DNA of 64,000 nt from Pseudomonas sp. DTU_2021_1001937_2_SI_NGA_ILE_001 (GTDB lineage: Bacteria > Pseudomonadota > Gammaproteobacteria > Pseudomonadales > Pseudomonadaceae): positions 248,001 to 312,000 of the forward strand of contig NZ_CP135971.1 in the NCBI RefSeq assembly GCF_032463525.1, given 5' to 3'. How positions within the stretch are numbered: the first letter of the stretch is position 1; every line of letters starts with the position of its first letter. This document shows, piece by piece, positions 35,415 through 44,513 of the stretch. The notes below the pieces were generated by a model. It saw only the letters and a program-made list of their open reading frames with translations. It did not search any database and had not been told where the DNA came from. Both the position numbers and the translations under genes were made by a program.

Positions 35415-35770
35415 GGTTTGCATTCCTCTGGTGTCAGGGCCCGAAGCCGGTGCGGAACTGGCCGGCGTTTGGTCGAATTCGGGCGGTGGCAGCAGGCGGG
35501 CGTGGTGCCCGACCGGGGTGAGCGGCGCGCCGTTTTATATCACGGTATTTCAATGAGTTAGGCGCCTGCGCGGTAAGGCTTGGTTAAAAAGCTGTAACTT
35601 TCAGACAGCAATTCGACGCTGCGCCGCAGCGTTCGTTCAGGGTTTTCAAGCCCTGCGCCGGAGCTGCCGAAAGGCGCGTGGCGGCCTGCTGGCCATTTCC
35701 CATGAATGCGCTGTTCGCCTGGCTTCGCCAGCTTGCTAACATGAGCTCACAAATGGATAGGGGGGCTTTC
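35415..35770. other. Divergent promoter region between oprD and the two-component genes
   Basis: No gene is seen in these 356 bp. A perfect 17-bp palindrome, ACGCTGCG-C-CGCAGCGT, lies at 35616-35632, and a looser pair GCTGT...ACAGC at about 35591-35609 just before it. They could be a hairpin in the leader of the response-regulator gene or an operator. AT-rich TTTTATATCACGG near 35533 may belong to the oprD promoter. Confidence 0.45.
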
Positions 35771-36460
35771 ATGCGAAAGGTCTTGTGCATCGAAGACGAC
35801 CAGGACACGGCTCATGAAATCGCCGCCGAGCTGGGCCGGATGGGCTTTGCCGTGGAGTGTGCCGGGGATGGCCAGCAGGGGCTGGAGCTGGCGCTGCAAG
35901 GTGCCTACGACGCCATCACCCTCGACCGCATGCTGCCGGGCCTGGATGGTCTGGAAGTGATCACCCGGCTGCGCGGTGCGGGGGTGCGCACCCCGGTGCT
36001 GATGATCAGTGCGCTGACCGACGTGGACGACCGCATCCGTGGCCTGCGTGCCGGCGGCGACGATTACCTGGTCAAGCCGTTCGTCTCCGAAGAGATGGCC
36101 ACGCGCATCGAGGTACTGCTGCGCCGCCATGGCGAGGTGCCGGAGCGCGAAACCCTGCTGCAGGTCGGCGACCTGGGCCTGGACCTGCTCAGCCGCGAGC
36201 TGCTGTGCGGTGAGCAGCGCGTGGGGCTGTCGCCCATCGAGTTCAAGTTGCTGGAGTTCCTGATGCGTAACGCCGGAGCGGTGGTGACCCGCGCGCTGAT
36301 CTTCGAGTCGGTGTGGGGCTATCACTTCGACCCCGGCACCAAGCTGATCGACGTACACCTCACACGCCTGCGCCGCAAACTCGATGTGGTGGGTTGCAAG
36401 GTGGTGATCAATGCCCTGCGTGGCTCCGGCTTCGTGCTGGTCGACGGCACGGAGCAGTGA
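35771..36460 (+). CDS. OmpR/PhoB-family response regulator
   Basis: A 229-residue response regulator. The receiver domain has acidic pair EDD (residues 8-10), phospho-acceptor Asp52 in ITLDRMLPG and Lys in YLVKPF. The C-terminal winged-helix DNA-binding domain (about 130-225) carries LSPIEFKLLEFLMRNAG and DVHLTRLRRKLD. The ATG at 35771 follows AGGGGGG. The sensor kinase gene starts at its stop, so they form one two-component operon. The signal is unknown; divergence from an OprD porin suggests a nutrient or envelope role. Confidence 0.93.
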   Translation: MRKVLCIEDDQDTAHEIAAELGRMGFAVECAGDGQQGLELALQGAYDAITLDRMLPGLDGLEVITRLRGAGVRTPVLMISALTDVDDRIRGLRAGGDDYLVKPFVSEEMATRIEVLLRRHGEVPERETLLQVGDLGLDLLSRELLCGEQRVGLSPIEFKLLEFLMRNAGAVVTRALIFESVWGYHFDPGTKLIDVHLTRLRRKLDVVGCKVVINALRGSGFVLVDGTEQ

Positions 36461-36462
36461 GC

Positions 36463-37803
36463 GTGCGCGCCCGCCTGCTGCGCACCACGGCCTTTCGCCT
36501 GACCCTCACCTATGCGGTGGTGCTGTCGCTGGGCGCCTTGCTGCTCAACGTGCTCATCTACTGGCAAGTGGAGGGCTACCTGTCGCGGCAGACCGACAAG
36601 ATCATGCTCGGCGAGATGCGCCAGTTGCTCTACCTGCCCGCCGAAGCGTTGCCCGAGGAAATCACCCGGCTGGAGGAGGGCGACCTGCGCGGGGTGATTT
36701 CCTATGGCCTGTTCGAGGCCAATGGGCGTTATCTGCATGGTGCTTTGCAGCACCTTCCTGAAGACATTCCGCTCGACGGCCAGCCGCATGAGTGGCAGGA
36801 GGCCGGGTTCGCTGCCGGTACCAAGCTGATCGGCCGCAAGCTGGTCAATGGCCAGGTGCTGGTGATCGGCTACGAAGCCAAGACCCTCGCCGGGCTGCGT
36901 GCCATCCTGCTGCGCTACCTGGGCTGGAGCGCCTGTCTGATTCTGGTGGTCGGCCTGCTGGTCGCGATATTGCTGGGCTTCGCGCCGCTGCGCCGCATGC
37001 GTCATGTGCAGGCCGCCAGCCGGCGTATCGCCGAAGGCGATTTCACCCAGCGCCTGCCGGTCACCCGCCGTGGCGACGAGCTGGACATGCTGTCATCGCT
37101 GGTCAACCGCATGGTCGTCGAGGTCGGGCGCCTGCTCGATGAGGTCAAGAGCCTCGAAGACAACGCCGCCCATGACTTGCGCACGCCGCTGAACAAAATG
37201 CGCGCGCAACTGCACCGCACCCTGATGGACTGGGAACACGCGCCCCGCGAACAGCTGCGCGTGCGCCTGGAAAAATCCCTGGACGCCGCCGATGCGCTGC
37301 TCAGCCGTTTTCGCGCCCTGCAGCGCATTGCCGAGATCGACAGCCAGGCGCGCCGTGCGGGCATGACCACGTTGGCCTGCGGGCCGCTGCTGGAGCAGGT
37401 ATTCGAGGATTACCAGCCGGTGGCCGAAGAGGCGGGTATCGAGCTGCGCCTGGCCATCGAACCGGTACCGCCGTTGCTGGCTGACCGGGAGTTGCTGGCC
37501 GAAGCGTTGATGAACCTGCTGGACAACGCGGTGAAATTCACCCCGGCGGGTGGCTGCGTGTGGCTGAAACTGGTGGCCGGGCCGCAAGGCACGCGTATCG
37601 AAGTACAGGACAACGGCCCGGGGATTCCCGAAGACCAGCGCCACACCGTTCTGCAGCGTTTCGCCCGCGGGCATCATGAAGCCCGGGGCAGCGGCACCGG
37701 GCTGGGCCTGGCCATCGTCGCGGCGGTGACCAGGACCCACGGCTACCAGTTGCTGCTCGAAGACGCGCAACCGGGGCTGCGCGCGGTGTTGCAGACCGCT
37801 TGA
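36463..37803 (+). CDS. Sensor histidine kinase of a two-component system
   Basis: About 446 residues from GTG 36463 (GGAG eight bases upstream). A GTG at 36457 overlapping the regulator stop is the alternative. Two transmembrane helices (about 12-32 and 149-172) enclose a periplasmic sensor region. They are followed by HAMP (about 173-225), HisKA with His237 in NAAHDLRTPLNKM, and HATPase with NLLDNAVKFTPAGG, DNGPGIPED and GTGLGLAI. It phosphorylates the regulator encoded just before it. Its 3' end lies 2 bp from the convergent nirD stop. Confidence 0.92.
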   Translation: MRARLLRTTAFRLTLTYAVVLSLGALLLNVLIYWQVEGYLSRQTDKIMLGEMRQLLYLPAEALPEEITRLEEGDLRGVISYGLFEANGRYLHGALQHLPEDIPLDGQPHEWQEAGFAAGTKLIGRKLVNGQVLVIGYEAKTLAGLRAILLRYLGWSACLILVVGLLVAILLGFAPLRRMRHVQAASRRIAEGDFTQRLPVTRRGDELDMLSSLVNRMVVEVGRLLDEVKSLEDNAAHDLRTPLNKMRAQLHRTLMDWEHAPREQLRVRLEKSLDAADALLSRFRALQRIAEIDSQARRAGMTTLACGPLLEQVFEDYQPVAEEAGIELRLAIEPVPPLLADRELLAEALMNLLDNAVKFTPAGGCVWLKLVAGPQGTRIEVQDNGPGIPEDQRHTVLQRFARGHHEARGSGTGLGLAIVAAVTRTHGYQLLLEDAQPGLRAVLQTA

Positions 37804-37805
37804 GG

Positions 37806-38186
37806 TCAGGCCGGCAGGCCGATCTCCACGGCGTCACCGTTCAGCCGCACCGGCCAGCTTGGCAGGTTCTGCTCCGGGTACTCCAGGCAGGTGCCGTCTT
37901 CGAGGCGAAAGTGCTGCTTGTACAACGGCGAGGCGATCACCAGCTCGCCGCCCAGTTGGCCGACCAGGCCCCGGCCGATCACATTGGCCCCGGATTTCGG
38001 ATCGCGGTTGCCTACCGCGTAAAGCGGGCACGGGTTGCCCGGCAGGTAGAACAGTGCGATCTGCTGGCCCTGCAGCCAGGCGACCACGCCGGAATTGGCG
38101 ACCAGGTCCTGGCGTGAGCACAGGGCCTGCCAGTGCAGGGCTTGCGCGGTTGCGGGTTGGGCATAGGCGACGTTTGTCTGGCTCAT
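37806..38186 (-). CDS. nirD: Assimilatory nitrite reductase small subunit
   Basis: A 126-residue NirD protein with a Rieske-like fold (IALFYLPG, LYAVGNRDPKSGANVIGRG, PLYKQHFRLEDGTCLEYPEQ). As usual for NirD, the Cys and His iron-sulfur ligands of true Rieske proteins are absent. It partners NirB to reduce nitrite to ammonium in the cytoplasm. Its ATG overlaps the nirB stop (ATGA). Confidence 0.94.
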   Translation of the reverse strand: MSQTNVAYAQPATAQALHWQALCSRQDLVANSGVVAWLQGQQIALFYLPGNPCPLYAVGNRDPKSGANVIGRGLVGQLGGELVIASPLYKQHFRLEDGTCLEYPEQNLPSWPVRLNGDAVEIGLPA

Positions 38187-40747
38187 CAGACCACCTCCTT
38201 GAACAGTGGAATCAGGTTGAGTTCATCGGCTTTCGCCGGGCGGCGCTGCTCGCGTTCACGCACGAAGTGCACGTCCGGGTCGCTGCGCTGGTCGTTGACG
38301 AAGGTGCGGAAGCGCTTGAGCTTTTCCGGGTCCTTGAGGGCGTTGGCCCATTCGCATTCGTACCGGTCGACCACCAGCTGCATCTGCGCCTCCAGCTCGG
38401 CAGCCAGCCCCAGGCTGTCGTCGATGACCACGGCCTTGAGGTAATCCAGGCCGCCTTCCAGCGACTCGCGCCATACCGAGGTGCGTTGCAACTTGTCGGC
38501 GGTGCGGATGTACAGCATCAGGAAGCGGTCGATGTAGCGGATCAGGGTTGCGTCATCCAGGTCAGTGGCGAACAGCTCGGCGTGGCGCGGGCGCATGCCG
38601 CCGTTGCCGGCCACGTAGAGGTTCCAGCCGTTTTCGGTGGCGATCACCCCGACGTCCTTGCTCTGCGCCTCGGCGCATTCGCGCGTGCAGCCGCTGACTG
38701 CGAACTTGAGCTTGTGCGGCGAGCGCAGGCCCTTGTAGCGGTCCTCGATACGCAGGGCCATGGCCACGCTGTCCTGAACCCCGTAGCGGCACCAGGTGCT
38801 GCCTACACAGGATTTCACCGTGCGGGTCGACTTGCCGTAGGCATGCCCGGTCTCGAAGCCGGCAGCGATCAGTTCGCCCCAGATGTCTGGCAGTTCATGC
38901 AGTTGTGCGCCGAACAGATCGATGCGCTGGCCGCCGGTGATCTTGGTGTAGAGGTCGTATTTCTTCGCCACAGCGCCAATCGCCAACAGCCCGTCCGGGG
39001 TGATCTCGCCGCCGGGGATGCGCGGCACCACCGAGTAGGTGCCGTTCTTCTGCATGTTGGCCATGAAGGTGTCGTTGGTGTCCTGCAGCGGGATCAGCAG
39101 CGGGTCGGTGATTGGCCGGTTCCAGCACGAGGCGAGGATCGAACCTACCGCCGGCTTGCAGATGTCGCAACCATGCTCGCCCTGTCCGTGGCGCTGCAGC
39201 AGGTCCTCGAAGCGCTCGATGCCCTCCACGCGGACGATGGAGTACAGCTCCTGGCGGGTGTAGGGGAAGTGCTCGCACAGGCTCTTGTCCACGCTCACGC
39301 CACGGGCGATCAGCTCGTGCTCGAAGACCTGCTTGAGCAGCGCCGTGCAGCCGCCGCAACCGGTGGCCGCCTTGGTACAGGCCTTGATGCCGGCCAGGTC
39401 GCTGCAGCCGTCGTCGATGGCGGCGCAGATCGAAGCCTTGCTGACGTTGTGGCACGAACAGATGGTCGCGGTGGCCGGCAGAGCGTCGGCGCCCAACGCC
39501 GGAGCGCCTTCACTGTGCGGCAGGATCAGGCTGGCCGGGTCTTCGGGCAGGGTGATGCCATTCTGGGCGTACTGCAGCAGGGTGTCGTAGTAGCTGTTGT
39601 CGCCGACCAGCACCGCGCCCAGCACCTGTTTGCGGTCGGCCGAGACCACCAGGCGGCGGTAGCTGGCGGTGGCTTCGTCGATGTAGCGGTAGCTCACCGC
39701 GCCGGCCAGCGCGCCATGCGCATCACCGATGGAGCCGACGTCCACGCCCAACAGCTTGAGCTTGGTGGACATGTCGGCACCGAAGAACGCTTCGGCATCC
39801 TGCCCGCACAGCTGCGCGGCCACGCTGCGGGCCATCTGGTAGCCGGGGGCGACCAGGCCGAAGATGCTGCCGTTCCAGGCGGCGCATTCGCCGATGGCGT
39901 AGATGTCGGCATCGCTGCTGCGGCAGTGCTCGTCGATGGCCACGCCACCGCGCGGGCCTAGCTCCAGCTGGCACTGGCGGGCCAGGGCATCCTGGGGGCG
40001 GATACCGGCGGAGAACACGATCAGGTCGGTTTCCAGGTATTGGTCACCGGTGAAGTTCATGCGGTAGCGGTATTCGCTGCCGGCGCTGATCGACTGGGTG
40101 GCACGCGACAGGTGCACACCGACCCCCAGAGCCTCGATCCGCGACTTCAGCGCCGCGCCGCCGAGGTCGTCGAGCTGCACGGGCATCAGCCGTGGGGCGA
40201 ACTCCACCACATGGGCTTCCAGACCCAGGGACTTGAGCGCATTGGCCGCCTCCAGGCCCAGCAGGCCACCGCCGACCACCACGCCACGACGTGCCTTGGT
40301 GGCTGCGGCGCGGATGGTGTCCAGGTCGTCGAGGGTGCGATACACCAGGCGCGAGTCGCCTTCGGCACCTTCGATGGGGGGTACGAAAGGGTACGAGCCG
40401 GTGGCCAGCACCAGCTTGTCGTAGGCGAAGCGACCTTGAGCGGTGATGACTTCGCGGCGCGCACGGTCGATCTCCAGTACCGGTACGCCAAGGTGCAGGG
40501 TCAGGCCGGGTTGCTGGTACAGTGCGGCGTCGCTCATTGCCAGCGACTCGGCATCACGACCGCTGAAGTATTCGGACAAGTGCACACGGTCGTAGGCGCG
40601 CTGGCGCTCTTCACCGAACACATGGATGCGATGTTTCGCCAGGGCGCCGCCGGCGATCAGTTGCTCGACGCAGTGGTGCCCGACCATGCCGTTACCGATG
40701 ACGATCAGGGTTTGTACATCGTTGTCTGGGGAGCTTGTGCTGTTCAT
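38186..40747 (-). CDS. nirB: Assimilatory NAD(P)H nitrite reductase large subunit
   Basis: An 853-residue NirB of standard length. Domains in order: FAD/NAD(P)H oxidoreductase (GNGMVGHHCVEQL; second Rossmann GGGLLGLEAANAL), BFD-like [2Fe-2S] domain (CSCHNVSKASICAAI with CTKAATGCGGC), ferredoxin-like half, and the sirohaem/[4Fe-4S] domain (CVGSTWCRYG, CTRECAEAQSKDVGVIATE). It reduces nitrite to ammonium with six electrons. It is transcribed from a sigma-54-type promoter through a leader with an intrinsic terminator. No nasA or nasST genes are inside this window. Confidence 0.96.
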   Translation of the reverse strand: MNSTSSPDNDVQTLIVIGNGMVGHHCVEQLIAGGALAKHRIHVFGEERQRAYDRVHLSEYFSGRDAESLAMSDAALYQQPGLTLHLGVPVLEIDRARREVITAQGRFAYDKLVLATGSYPFVPPIEGAEGDSRLVYRTLDDLDTIRAAATKARRGVVVGGGLLGLEAANALKSLGLEAHVVEFAPRLMPVQLDDLGGAALKSRIEALGVGVHLSRATQSISAGSEYRYRMNFTGDQYLETDLIVFSAGIRPQDALARQCQLELGPRGGVAIDEHCRSSDADIYAIGECAAWNGSIFGLVAPGYQMARSVAAQLCGQDAEAFFGADMSTKLKLLGVDVGSIGDAHGALAGAVSYRYIDEATASYRRLVVSADRKQVLGAVLVGDNSYYDTLLQYAQNGITLPEDPASLILPHSEGAPALGADALPATATICSCHNVSKASICAAIDDGCSDLAGIKACTKAATGCGGCTALLKQVFEHELIARGVSVDKSLCEHFPYTRQELYSIVRVEGIERFEDLLQRHGQGEHGCDICKPAVGSILASCWNRPITDPLLIPLQDTNDTFMANMQKNGTYSVVPRIPGGEITPDGLLAIGAVAKKYDLYTKITGGQRIDLFGAQLHELPDIWGELIAAGFETGHAYGKSTRTVKSCVGSTWCRYGVQDSVAMALRIEDRYKGLRSPHKLKFAVSGCTRECAEAQSKDVGVIATENGWNLYVAGNGGMRPRHAELFATDLDDATLIRYIDRFLMLYIRTADKLQRTSVWRESLEGGLDYLKAVVIDDSLGLAAELEAQMQLVVDRYECEWANALKDPEKLKRFRTFVNDQRSDPDVHFVREREQRRPAKADELNLIPLFKEVV

Positions 40748-40786
40748 GGCAATTCCCGGCCTAGGCCAATCAGGTTTTTGTGAAGC

Positions 40787-40822
40787 AAAAAAAAGCGCCC
40801 GGAACCGTGAGGTTCCAGGCGC
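40787..40822 (-). terminator. Intrinsic terminator (attenuator) in the nirBD leader
   Basis: On the minus strand GCGCC-T-GGAACC pairs with GGTTCC-G-GGCGC (40795-40822; one mismatch) around a 4-base loop, and is followed directly by eight T. The structure sits 40 bp upstream of the nirB ATG, inside its leader rather than after a gene. In related bacteria nitrate/nitrite assimilation leaders carry such a terminator, which the ANTAR protein NasT overrides; the same is inferred here. Upstream leader RNA (40825-40965) contains a GGCAC...GTGCC pair that could be the antiterminator hairpin, but this is weak. Confidence 0.8.
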
Positions 40823-40978
40823 CTTTGCCTGTTCTGGTTATGTGGTGACAGCCTGGCCTCGTTGCCGGTGGCACCTGTAAGCCCTGTGCATCTGTGCCGG
40901 AAGGACCGGGCGACAGTGGCGATCGGCATCGACCGGCCTGGGCCGCTGCACCTGCGTGGGTGAGCTTGCCAGGCTTCA

Positions 40979-40994
40979 TGCAGGGGCTGTGCCA
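40979..40994 (-). promoter_or_regulatory. Sigma-54-type promoter for nirBD
   Basis: On the minus strand TGGCACAGCCCCTGCA matches the -24/-12 consensus TGGCAC-N5-TTGCA with one change, and the GG and GC elements are exactly 10 bases apart. Transcription should begin near 40968, giving a leader of about 220 bases before nirB. This fits nitrogen control through RpoN and NtrC. Clear NtrC sites were not confirmed, though TGCAC-like half sites occur at about 41044 and 41080. Confidence 0.65.
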
Positions 40995-41145
40995 TATCGA
41001 GACGGGCCTGGTGGGCCGGGCTTTGCGCCTGATGGCACGGGTTTGCACACACGGTGGATGCCTTGAATTGGTGCGTGCGTGTGCAGGCATGGAGCAGGGC
41101 GGCGATGGGTTACCATGCCGATCTTTGCCAAATCAGGGGCCCTTC

Positions 41146-41658
41146 ATGTCCGAACCGGCCATTCACATTACCGCCGTCAGCCAGGCCGAGGTGCCCGCCA
41201 CCGTCGCCTTCGTGATGCGCGCCCGAGCCACTCTGTTCCCTACGCTCGACCCCGCCGTGCTGCCCGACGACCTGGCACGTTTCGAGGCGGTCTACCAGCA
41301 GGGCGGTGATGCCTGCTTTCTCATCGCCCGCCAGGCTGGGGAAATCGTCGCCGCCATCGGCTACCTGCCGTATGACCATCGTTTCGCGCAACTGGACTAT
41401 CGCGGCCAGCGCACCGTGGAAGTGCTGCGCTTGTTCGTCGAGCCGGCCTGGCGTGGCGCCGGGCTGGCCAGCCGGCTGTTCGAGGCGCTGGCCGAGAAGG
41501 CGCGCAAGCAGGGTATCGAGACCCTGTACCTGCATACCCACCCGTTCCTGCCCGGCGCCATCGCCTTTTGGCAACGCCACGGCTTTACCGTGGTCGATGT
41601 CGAGAACGACCCACTCTGGCAGACCACGCACATGGAGAAACGCCTCGATGAGTCTTGA
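41146..41658 (+). CDS. GNAT-family N-acetyltransferase
   Basis: A 170-residue GNAT protein. The acetyl-CoA site is seen as VEVLRLFVEPAWRGAGLASRLFEAL (motif A, here split by LFV) with later IETLYLHTHPFLPGAIAFWQRHGF. The acceptor is unknown. The ATG at 41146 follows AGGGGCCC; the longer frame upstream crosses the nirBD promoter region. Its last 11 bp overlap the next gene, so the two are translated together. Confidence 0.9.
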   Translation: MSEPAIHITAVSQAEVPATVAFVMRARATLFPTLDPAVLPDDLARFEAVYQQGGDACFLIARQAGEIVAAIGYLPYDHRFAQLDYRGQRTVEVLRLFVEPAWRGAGLASRLFEALAEKARKQGIETLYLHTHPFLPGAIAFWQRHGFTVVDVENDPLWQTTHMEKRLDES

Positions 41659-42265
41659 TGCCGAACGCTGGCAGCGCCTGTGGCAGGCGCGGGGTGCCGA
41701 ACCGCCTGTTGGCCGTTTCGCCGCATTGCAGGCCTTATATGCCGAGCCGGGCCGGCATTATCACGGTGCTGCGCACATCCGCGCCTGCCTGGCCGCTCTG
41801 GATGAGCTGCATGCCCAGGCCGTGGATGTCGGCCAGGTGGAGCTGGCCATCTGGTATCACGATGCGATCTACGATACGGCACGCCAGGACAACGAGACGC
41901 GCAGCGCCGAGCTGGCCGAACTGGACTTGCGCGAGGTGGGCCTGGAGGAGGATGCCAAGGCGGTCGCCGCGCTGATCCTGGCCACCGATCACCGGCATGC
42001 TCCGGCTACCGACGATCAGCGCCTGCTGGTGGATATCGACCTGTCGATCCTGGGCGCGCCCTGGCCGGTGTACCAGGCCTATGCCGAGGCGGTGCGCCGC
42101 GAGTATGCCCGCTTCCCCGATGCGCTGTACCGTCCTGGCCGTGTGGCGGTGCTCAGGCAGTTCCTGCAGCGTCCGGCCATTTTCACCACGCCCGCCGGCC
42201 AGGCCCGCTGGGAAACAACGGCAAGGAGCAACCTTCAGGCCGAGATTCAGCAGTTGGAGGCGTGA
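41648..42265 (+). CDS. HD-domain metal-dependent phosphohydrolase-like protein
   Basis: A 205-residue protein with HD-type metal motifs: HYHGAAHIRACL, then IWYHDAIYD (His-Asp pair) and the acidic helix DIDLSILG. Homologues in databases are sometimes mislabelled as NMDA-receptor subunits; the fold points to a nucleotide or phosphate-ester hydrolase. The substrate is unknown. The ATG lies inside the end of the acetyltransferase gene in another frame (11-bp overlap), indicating coupling. Confidence 0.82.
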   Translation: MSLDAERWQRLWQARGAEPPVGRFAALQALYAEPGRHYHGAAHIRACLAALDELHAQAVDVGQVELAIWYHDAIYDTARQDNETRSAELAELDLREVGLEEDAKAVAALILATDHRHAPATDDQRLLVDIDLSILGAPWPVYQAYAEAVRREYARFPDALYRPGRVAVLRQFLQRPAIFTTPAGQARWETTARSNLQAEIQQLEA

Positions 42266-42275
42266 CAAGGTTGGC

Positions 42276-42365
42276 TCGGTAGGCTTCAGCCGCGATGGCT
42301 GAGCCACCCGCCGTGCAGATGTGGTGAGCGTTCCGGCCTTTTCGCGGCTGAAGCCACTCCCACCC
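42276..42365. repeat. Diverged composite REP pair
   Basis: Left arm GGTAGGCTTCAGCCGCGAT, right arm TTTTCGCGGCTGAAGCCACT at about 42339-42358. The core between them (CAGATGTGGTGAGCG, TCCGGCC) is recognisably related to the core of the other copies in reverse orientation, but with many changes. Confidence 0.6.
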
Positions 42366-42398
42366 GCCCGGCGTTGGTCGGGGGGAGCGGGCGTTGCC

Positions 42399-44405
42399 TC
42401 AGTGCGGCGCCTGGAAGCGGCGTGCGGTCTTGAGCAGCTCTTCGGGGCTGATGTGTCCGACCACCCCGGCCTTGGCGCTGCCGGGCTGCGGCAGGTCGAG
42501 GATGTGGCCCTTCATCTTGCCGATGATGTGCATCTCGCACGGTTTGCAGTCGAACTTCAGGGTCAGTACCTCGTCACCCTGTACCAGCTGCATCGGCGCC
42601 ACCTTGGTACGCACGCCGGTCACGCCCTTGGCCTGTTTCGGGCACAGGTTGAAGGAGAAGCGCAGGCAGTGCTTGGTGATCATCACCGGCACCTCGCCAG
42701 GCTCTTCGTGGGCCTCGTAGGCTGCGTCGATCAACTGCACGCCATGGCGGTGGTAGAAGTCCCGCGCTTTCTGGTTGTAGACGTTGGCCAGGAACGACAG
42801 GTGCGACTCGGGGTACACCGGCGGTGGATTGCTCTCGGCCTTGCGCCCGCCACGCGGGTGCGCCGCTACCCGAGCAGCGTCCAGCGCCTCGATGGCTTCG
42901 CGGCGCAGCGCCTTGAGCTGCGAGTTGGGAATGAAGAACGCCTGTGGCGCATCCAGCCGCACGTCCTGGGCGTGATAGATCGTGGTGCCCAACTGGGTCA
43001 GCAGGTCACGCAGCTGTTCCAGGGCCTGTTCCGGTTTGTTGGCCGCGCCGAACGGGCCGTCGAGACTCACCGAAACCTGCACGTTCTCCTCGCTGGTGGC
43101 GGTCAGGGTCAGGCGGTCTTCACGCAGCACGGCGTGCCAGCGGATGCCGATGCGTCGCTCGGCGGAGGTTTTCAGCAAGGCCTGCTGCCAGTTGTGGTCG
43201 AGGTTGCGGCTCAGCGGGTGGCTGGGGCGCAGGCGCGAGAGGGCAGCCGGCATCTCGTTGGGTTCGACGCGATAGCGCCAGCGCTTCTCGCCGTCTTCCT
43301 CGAACTCGCCCTTCAGCTCGGCGATGTTGGCACGGAAGCCCACCACCTCGCGTTTGACCAGCACGTTCAGGCCGTCACCGTTGGACAGCGGCTCGTGGGT
43401 CACGGCGATCAGGTCGCGCTTGTTGACCTTTTCCACGGTGCCCACCGGCAGACCGGTGAAGGTCGGCGAGTCGAAGGCACCGATGTCGATCTTGCGCTCG
43501 CTGACGAAATAGTCGGTGCTGCCACGGTGGAAGGTCTTGTCCGGGTCGGGCACGAAGAAGTGCGCGGTGTGGCCGCTGGACGCGCGTGCCAGGTCCGGGC
43601 GGTCGGTGAGAATTTCGTCGAGCATCTGCCGGTAGTGAGCGGTGATGTTCTTCACGTAGCTCACGTCCTTGTAGCGCCCCTCGATCTTGAACGAACGCAC
43701 CCCGGCCTCGACCAGGGCGCGCAGGTTGGCGCTCTGGTTGTTGTCCTTCATCGACAGCAGGTGCTTGTCGAAGGCCACCACGCGACCCTGTTCGTCCTTG
43801 AGGGTGTAGGGCAGGCGGCAGGCCTGCGAGCAGTCGCCGCGGTTGGCACTGCGCCCGGTCTGCGCGTGGGAGATGTTGCACTGCCCGGAGAAGGCCACGC
43901 ACAACGCGCCGTGGATGAAGAACTCGATGGCGGCGTCGGTTTGCTCGGCGATCTGGCGGATTTCCTGCAGGTTCAGTTCACGGGCCAGGACCAGTTGCGA
44001 AAAACCGGCCTGGTCGAGAAACCTGGCCCGCTCCAAGGTACGGATGTCGGTCTGGGTGCTGGCATGCAGCTCGATGGGCGGAATGTCCAGCTCCATCACC
44101 CCGAGGTCCTGGACGATCAGCGCATCGACACCGGCGTCGTACAGCTGGTGGATCAGCTTGCGCGCCGGCTCCAGCTCATCGTCGTGCAGGATGGTGTTGA
44201 GGGTGGTGAAGATCCGCGCGTGGTAGCGGTGGGCGAACTTCACCAGCTCGGCGATCTCGCTGACCTCGTTGCAGGCGTTGTGCCGTGCGCCGAAACTCGG
44301 CCCGCCGATGTACACGGCATCGGCGCCATGCAGGATGGCTTCGCGGGCGATGGACACATCGCGGGCGGGGCTGAGCAGTTCCAGGTGGTGTTTGGGTAAG
44401 GACAT
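42399..44405 (-). CDS. rlhA: U32-family protein, RlhA-like 23S rRNA hydroxylase
   Basis: A 668-residue member of the U32 peptidase-like family in its long form with a C-terminal DUF3656 part, like E. coli RlhA/YdcP (about 650 residues), rather than the 450-residue TrhP/YegQ type. The signature runs VAFSGQCNISHAQTGRSANR and GDCSQACRLPY, with Cys residues suited to an iron-sulfur cluster, followed by NNQSANLRALVEAGVRSFKIEGR. RlhA hydroxylates C2501 of 23S rRNA using prephenate-derived chemistry. The ATG at 44405 gives the usual N-terminus MSLPKHHLELLSPARD. Confidence 0.85.
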   Translation of the reverse strand: MSLPKHHLELLSPARDVSIAREAILHGADAVYIGGPSFGARHNACNEVSEIAELVKFAHRYHARIFTTLNTILHDDELEPARKLIHQLYDAGVDALIVQDLGVMELDIPPIELHASTQTDIRTLERARFLDQAGFSQLVLARELNLQEIRQIAEQTDAAIEFFIHGALCVAFSGQCNISHAQTGRSANRGDCSQACRLPYTLKDEQGRVVAFDKHLLSMKDNNQSANLRALVEAGVRSFKIEGRYKDVSYVKNITAHYRQMLDEILTDRPDLARASSGHTAHFFVPDPDKTFHRGSTDYFVSERKIDIGAFDSPTFTGLPVGTVEKVNKRDLIAVTHEPLSNGDGLNVLVKREVVGFRANIAELKGEFEEDGEKRWRYRVEPNEMPAALSRLRPSHPLSRNLDHNWQQALLKTSAERRIGIRWHAVLREDRLTLTATSEENVQVSVSLDGPFGAANKPEQALEQLRDLLTQLGTTIYHAQDVRLDAPQAFFIPNSQLKALRREAIEALDAARVAAHPRGGRKAESNPPPVYPESHLSFLANVYNQKARDFYHRHGVQLIDAAYEAHEEPGEVPVMITKHCLRFSFNLCPKQAKGVTGVRTKVAPMQLVQGDEVLTLKFDCKPCEMHIIGKMKGHILDLPQPGSAKAGVVGHISPEELLKTARRFQAPH

Positions 44406-44513
44406 GACGAGCGGAATCCGGGCGCAGGGCAAAGCGCGCATTGTAGTGGCAGCGGCGCGCCACTGCACCCTTCGCCCGGTATTTCGATGGTCGCGGCTGA
44501 TCGCCGGTCGTGC

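Noticed and set aside
37859..39961. A 700-codon plus-strand frame opposite nirD/nirB
   Set aside because: nirB has full domain evidence; the antisense frame has no recognisable features.
42321..44399. A 692-codon plus-strand frame opposite the rlhA-like gene
   Set aside because: Antisense shadow of a strongly supported gene; no motifs and a His/Gln/Val/Gly-rich composition typical of reverse frames in GC-rich DNA.
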